Shown here one piece after another: positions 63,731-64,000 of a stretch of DNA of 64,000 nt. Position numbers and translations under genes: made by a program. The notes under the pieces are model-generated. The model saw only the letters and a list, made by a program, of their open reading frames with translations, did no database searches and was not told where the DNA came from. The stretch spans positions 862,417-926,416 of the forward strand of contig NZ_LR130760.1 of the NCBI RefSeq assembly GCF_900625095.1, in the 5' to 3' direction. Numbering within the stretch: position 1 is the stretch's first letter; every line of letters starts with the position of its first letter. This DNA comes from Acinetobacter ihumii (lineage in GTDB: Bacteria > Pseudomonadota > Gammaproteobacteria > Pseudomonadales > Moraxellaceae).

Positions 63731-63760
63731 AAAAGCGAAATTCAAATCAATTTCGCTTTT
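63731..63760. terminator. Bidirectional terminator
   Basis: The perfect 12-bp stem AAAAGCGAAATT / AATTTCGCTTTT with a CAAATC loop lies between two convergent genes. The A and T tracts on both sides suit termination in both directions. Confidence 0.9.
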
Positions 63761-63782
63761 TGTTCTTTCCTGCTGTGTTTGC

Positions 63783-64000
63783 TTAACGTTTCGGATCGGT
63801 ATTGCCTAAGACTGGATTATCAATCGCATCTTTACATTGAGCTTTATCACGTTCATATTCTGCCTGTTTTTGGCTCACTGTCGGACTATGGTCTCTGGTT
63901 TCTCGTGCCCAAGTGTCTAGTGAGGTTAAGGCTTTGCGGCACAGCGCATATTTACCTTCTGTGACTGAATCTGTCATTTTGACATTAATTCGCCAGTCTG
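63783..64000 (-). CDS. Uncharacterised protein, partial (N-terminus outside window)
   Basis: The minus-strand frame ending at 63783 stays open to the right edge, so the ATG at 63977 is probably internal. The visible C-terminal part is highly charged and helical (YERDKAQCKDAIDN) with two Cys. It looks like the end of a small periplasmic protein or lipoprotein, but I do not recognise it. Confidence 0.55.
   Translation of the reverse strand, partial: DWRINVKMTDSVTEGKYALCRKALTSLDTWARETRDHSPTVSQKQAEYERDKAQCKDAIDNPVLGNTDPKR

Overview
The window is chromosomal DNA from a gammaproteobacterium, almost certainly an Acinetobacter (Moraxellaceae). It is AT-rich and densely coded. Hfq carries the long glycine-rich tail typical of that family. 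The gene orders rpsA-ihfB-lapA-pyrF, holB-pilZ-tatD, amgK-murU facing lptD-surA, and rsmG-parA-parB all fit. I see no tRNA or rRNA genes, CRISPR array, prophage or intact insertion sequence.

Layout. 1-4232 (minus): partial YedK/SRAP, malate synthase G and ZapE. 4320-7962: an AraC-type regulator divergent from a Baeyer-Villiger-type flavin monooxygenase, followed by a LysO-type exporter. 7959-15582 (minus): housekeeping genes pyrF, lapA, ihfB, rpsA, cmk, an SRPBCC protein, tadA, a 3-hydroxyisobutyryl-CoA hydrolase-like gene, ung and a QueD-like gene. 15737-28711 (minus): a nearly gapless run from rsmG-parA-parB through exbB-exbD-msbA-lpxK-kdsB (lipid A and envelope), holB-pilZ-tatD and a TetR regulator to the type II secretion pseudopilins gspH-I-J-K. 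28797-36088: murU and amgK (peptidoglycan recycling) divergent from lptD-surA (outer-membrane assembly), then hfq and miaA. 36096-45108: mutL, tsaE, two pseudouridine synthases, an orphan RelB-like antitoxin, a GNAT enzyme, a DUF441 protein, a GAF-GGDEF cyclase, MetR and a lipoprotein. 45318-54049: accessory metabolism and transport (MFS pump, nucleoside hydrolase, 2OG-Fe oxygenase, K+ channel, DASS transporter, aldehyde dehydrogenase, GST). 54452-60944: an organosulfur acquisition operon with two SfnB-like oxidoreductases, an NtaA-type monooxygenase and MetQ-MetN-MetI. 61043-64000: ychF, a Mn-type superoxide dismutase behind a Fur-box-like site, a small secreted protein and a partial gene.

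The most unusual feature is at 17410-18965. Three consecutive pseudopilin genes (gspH, gspI, gspJ) have leader peptides enlarged to about 107, 71 and 53 residues by a family of short DNA repeats. The repeats contain 7-3-7 base palindromes joined by a conserved linker. All copies sit between the start codon and the GFTLxE prepilin-processing site, are in frame, and use the same reading frame, so the peptide SFSSC appears four times. Genes elsewhere in the window lack the repeat. It resembles, in principle, a protein-coding palindromic element that has colonised the one dispensable part of these proteins.

Smaller points of interest: a terminator-like hairpin abutting the lysO start codon, a perfect MetR-type box upstream of metR, a MetQ with a membrane anchor instead of a lipobox, a MutL endonuclease motif lacking its last acidic residue, and several unexplained inverted repeats.
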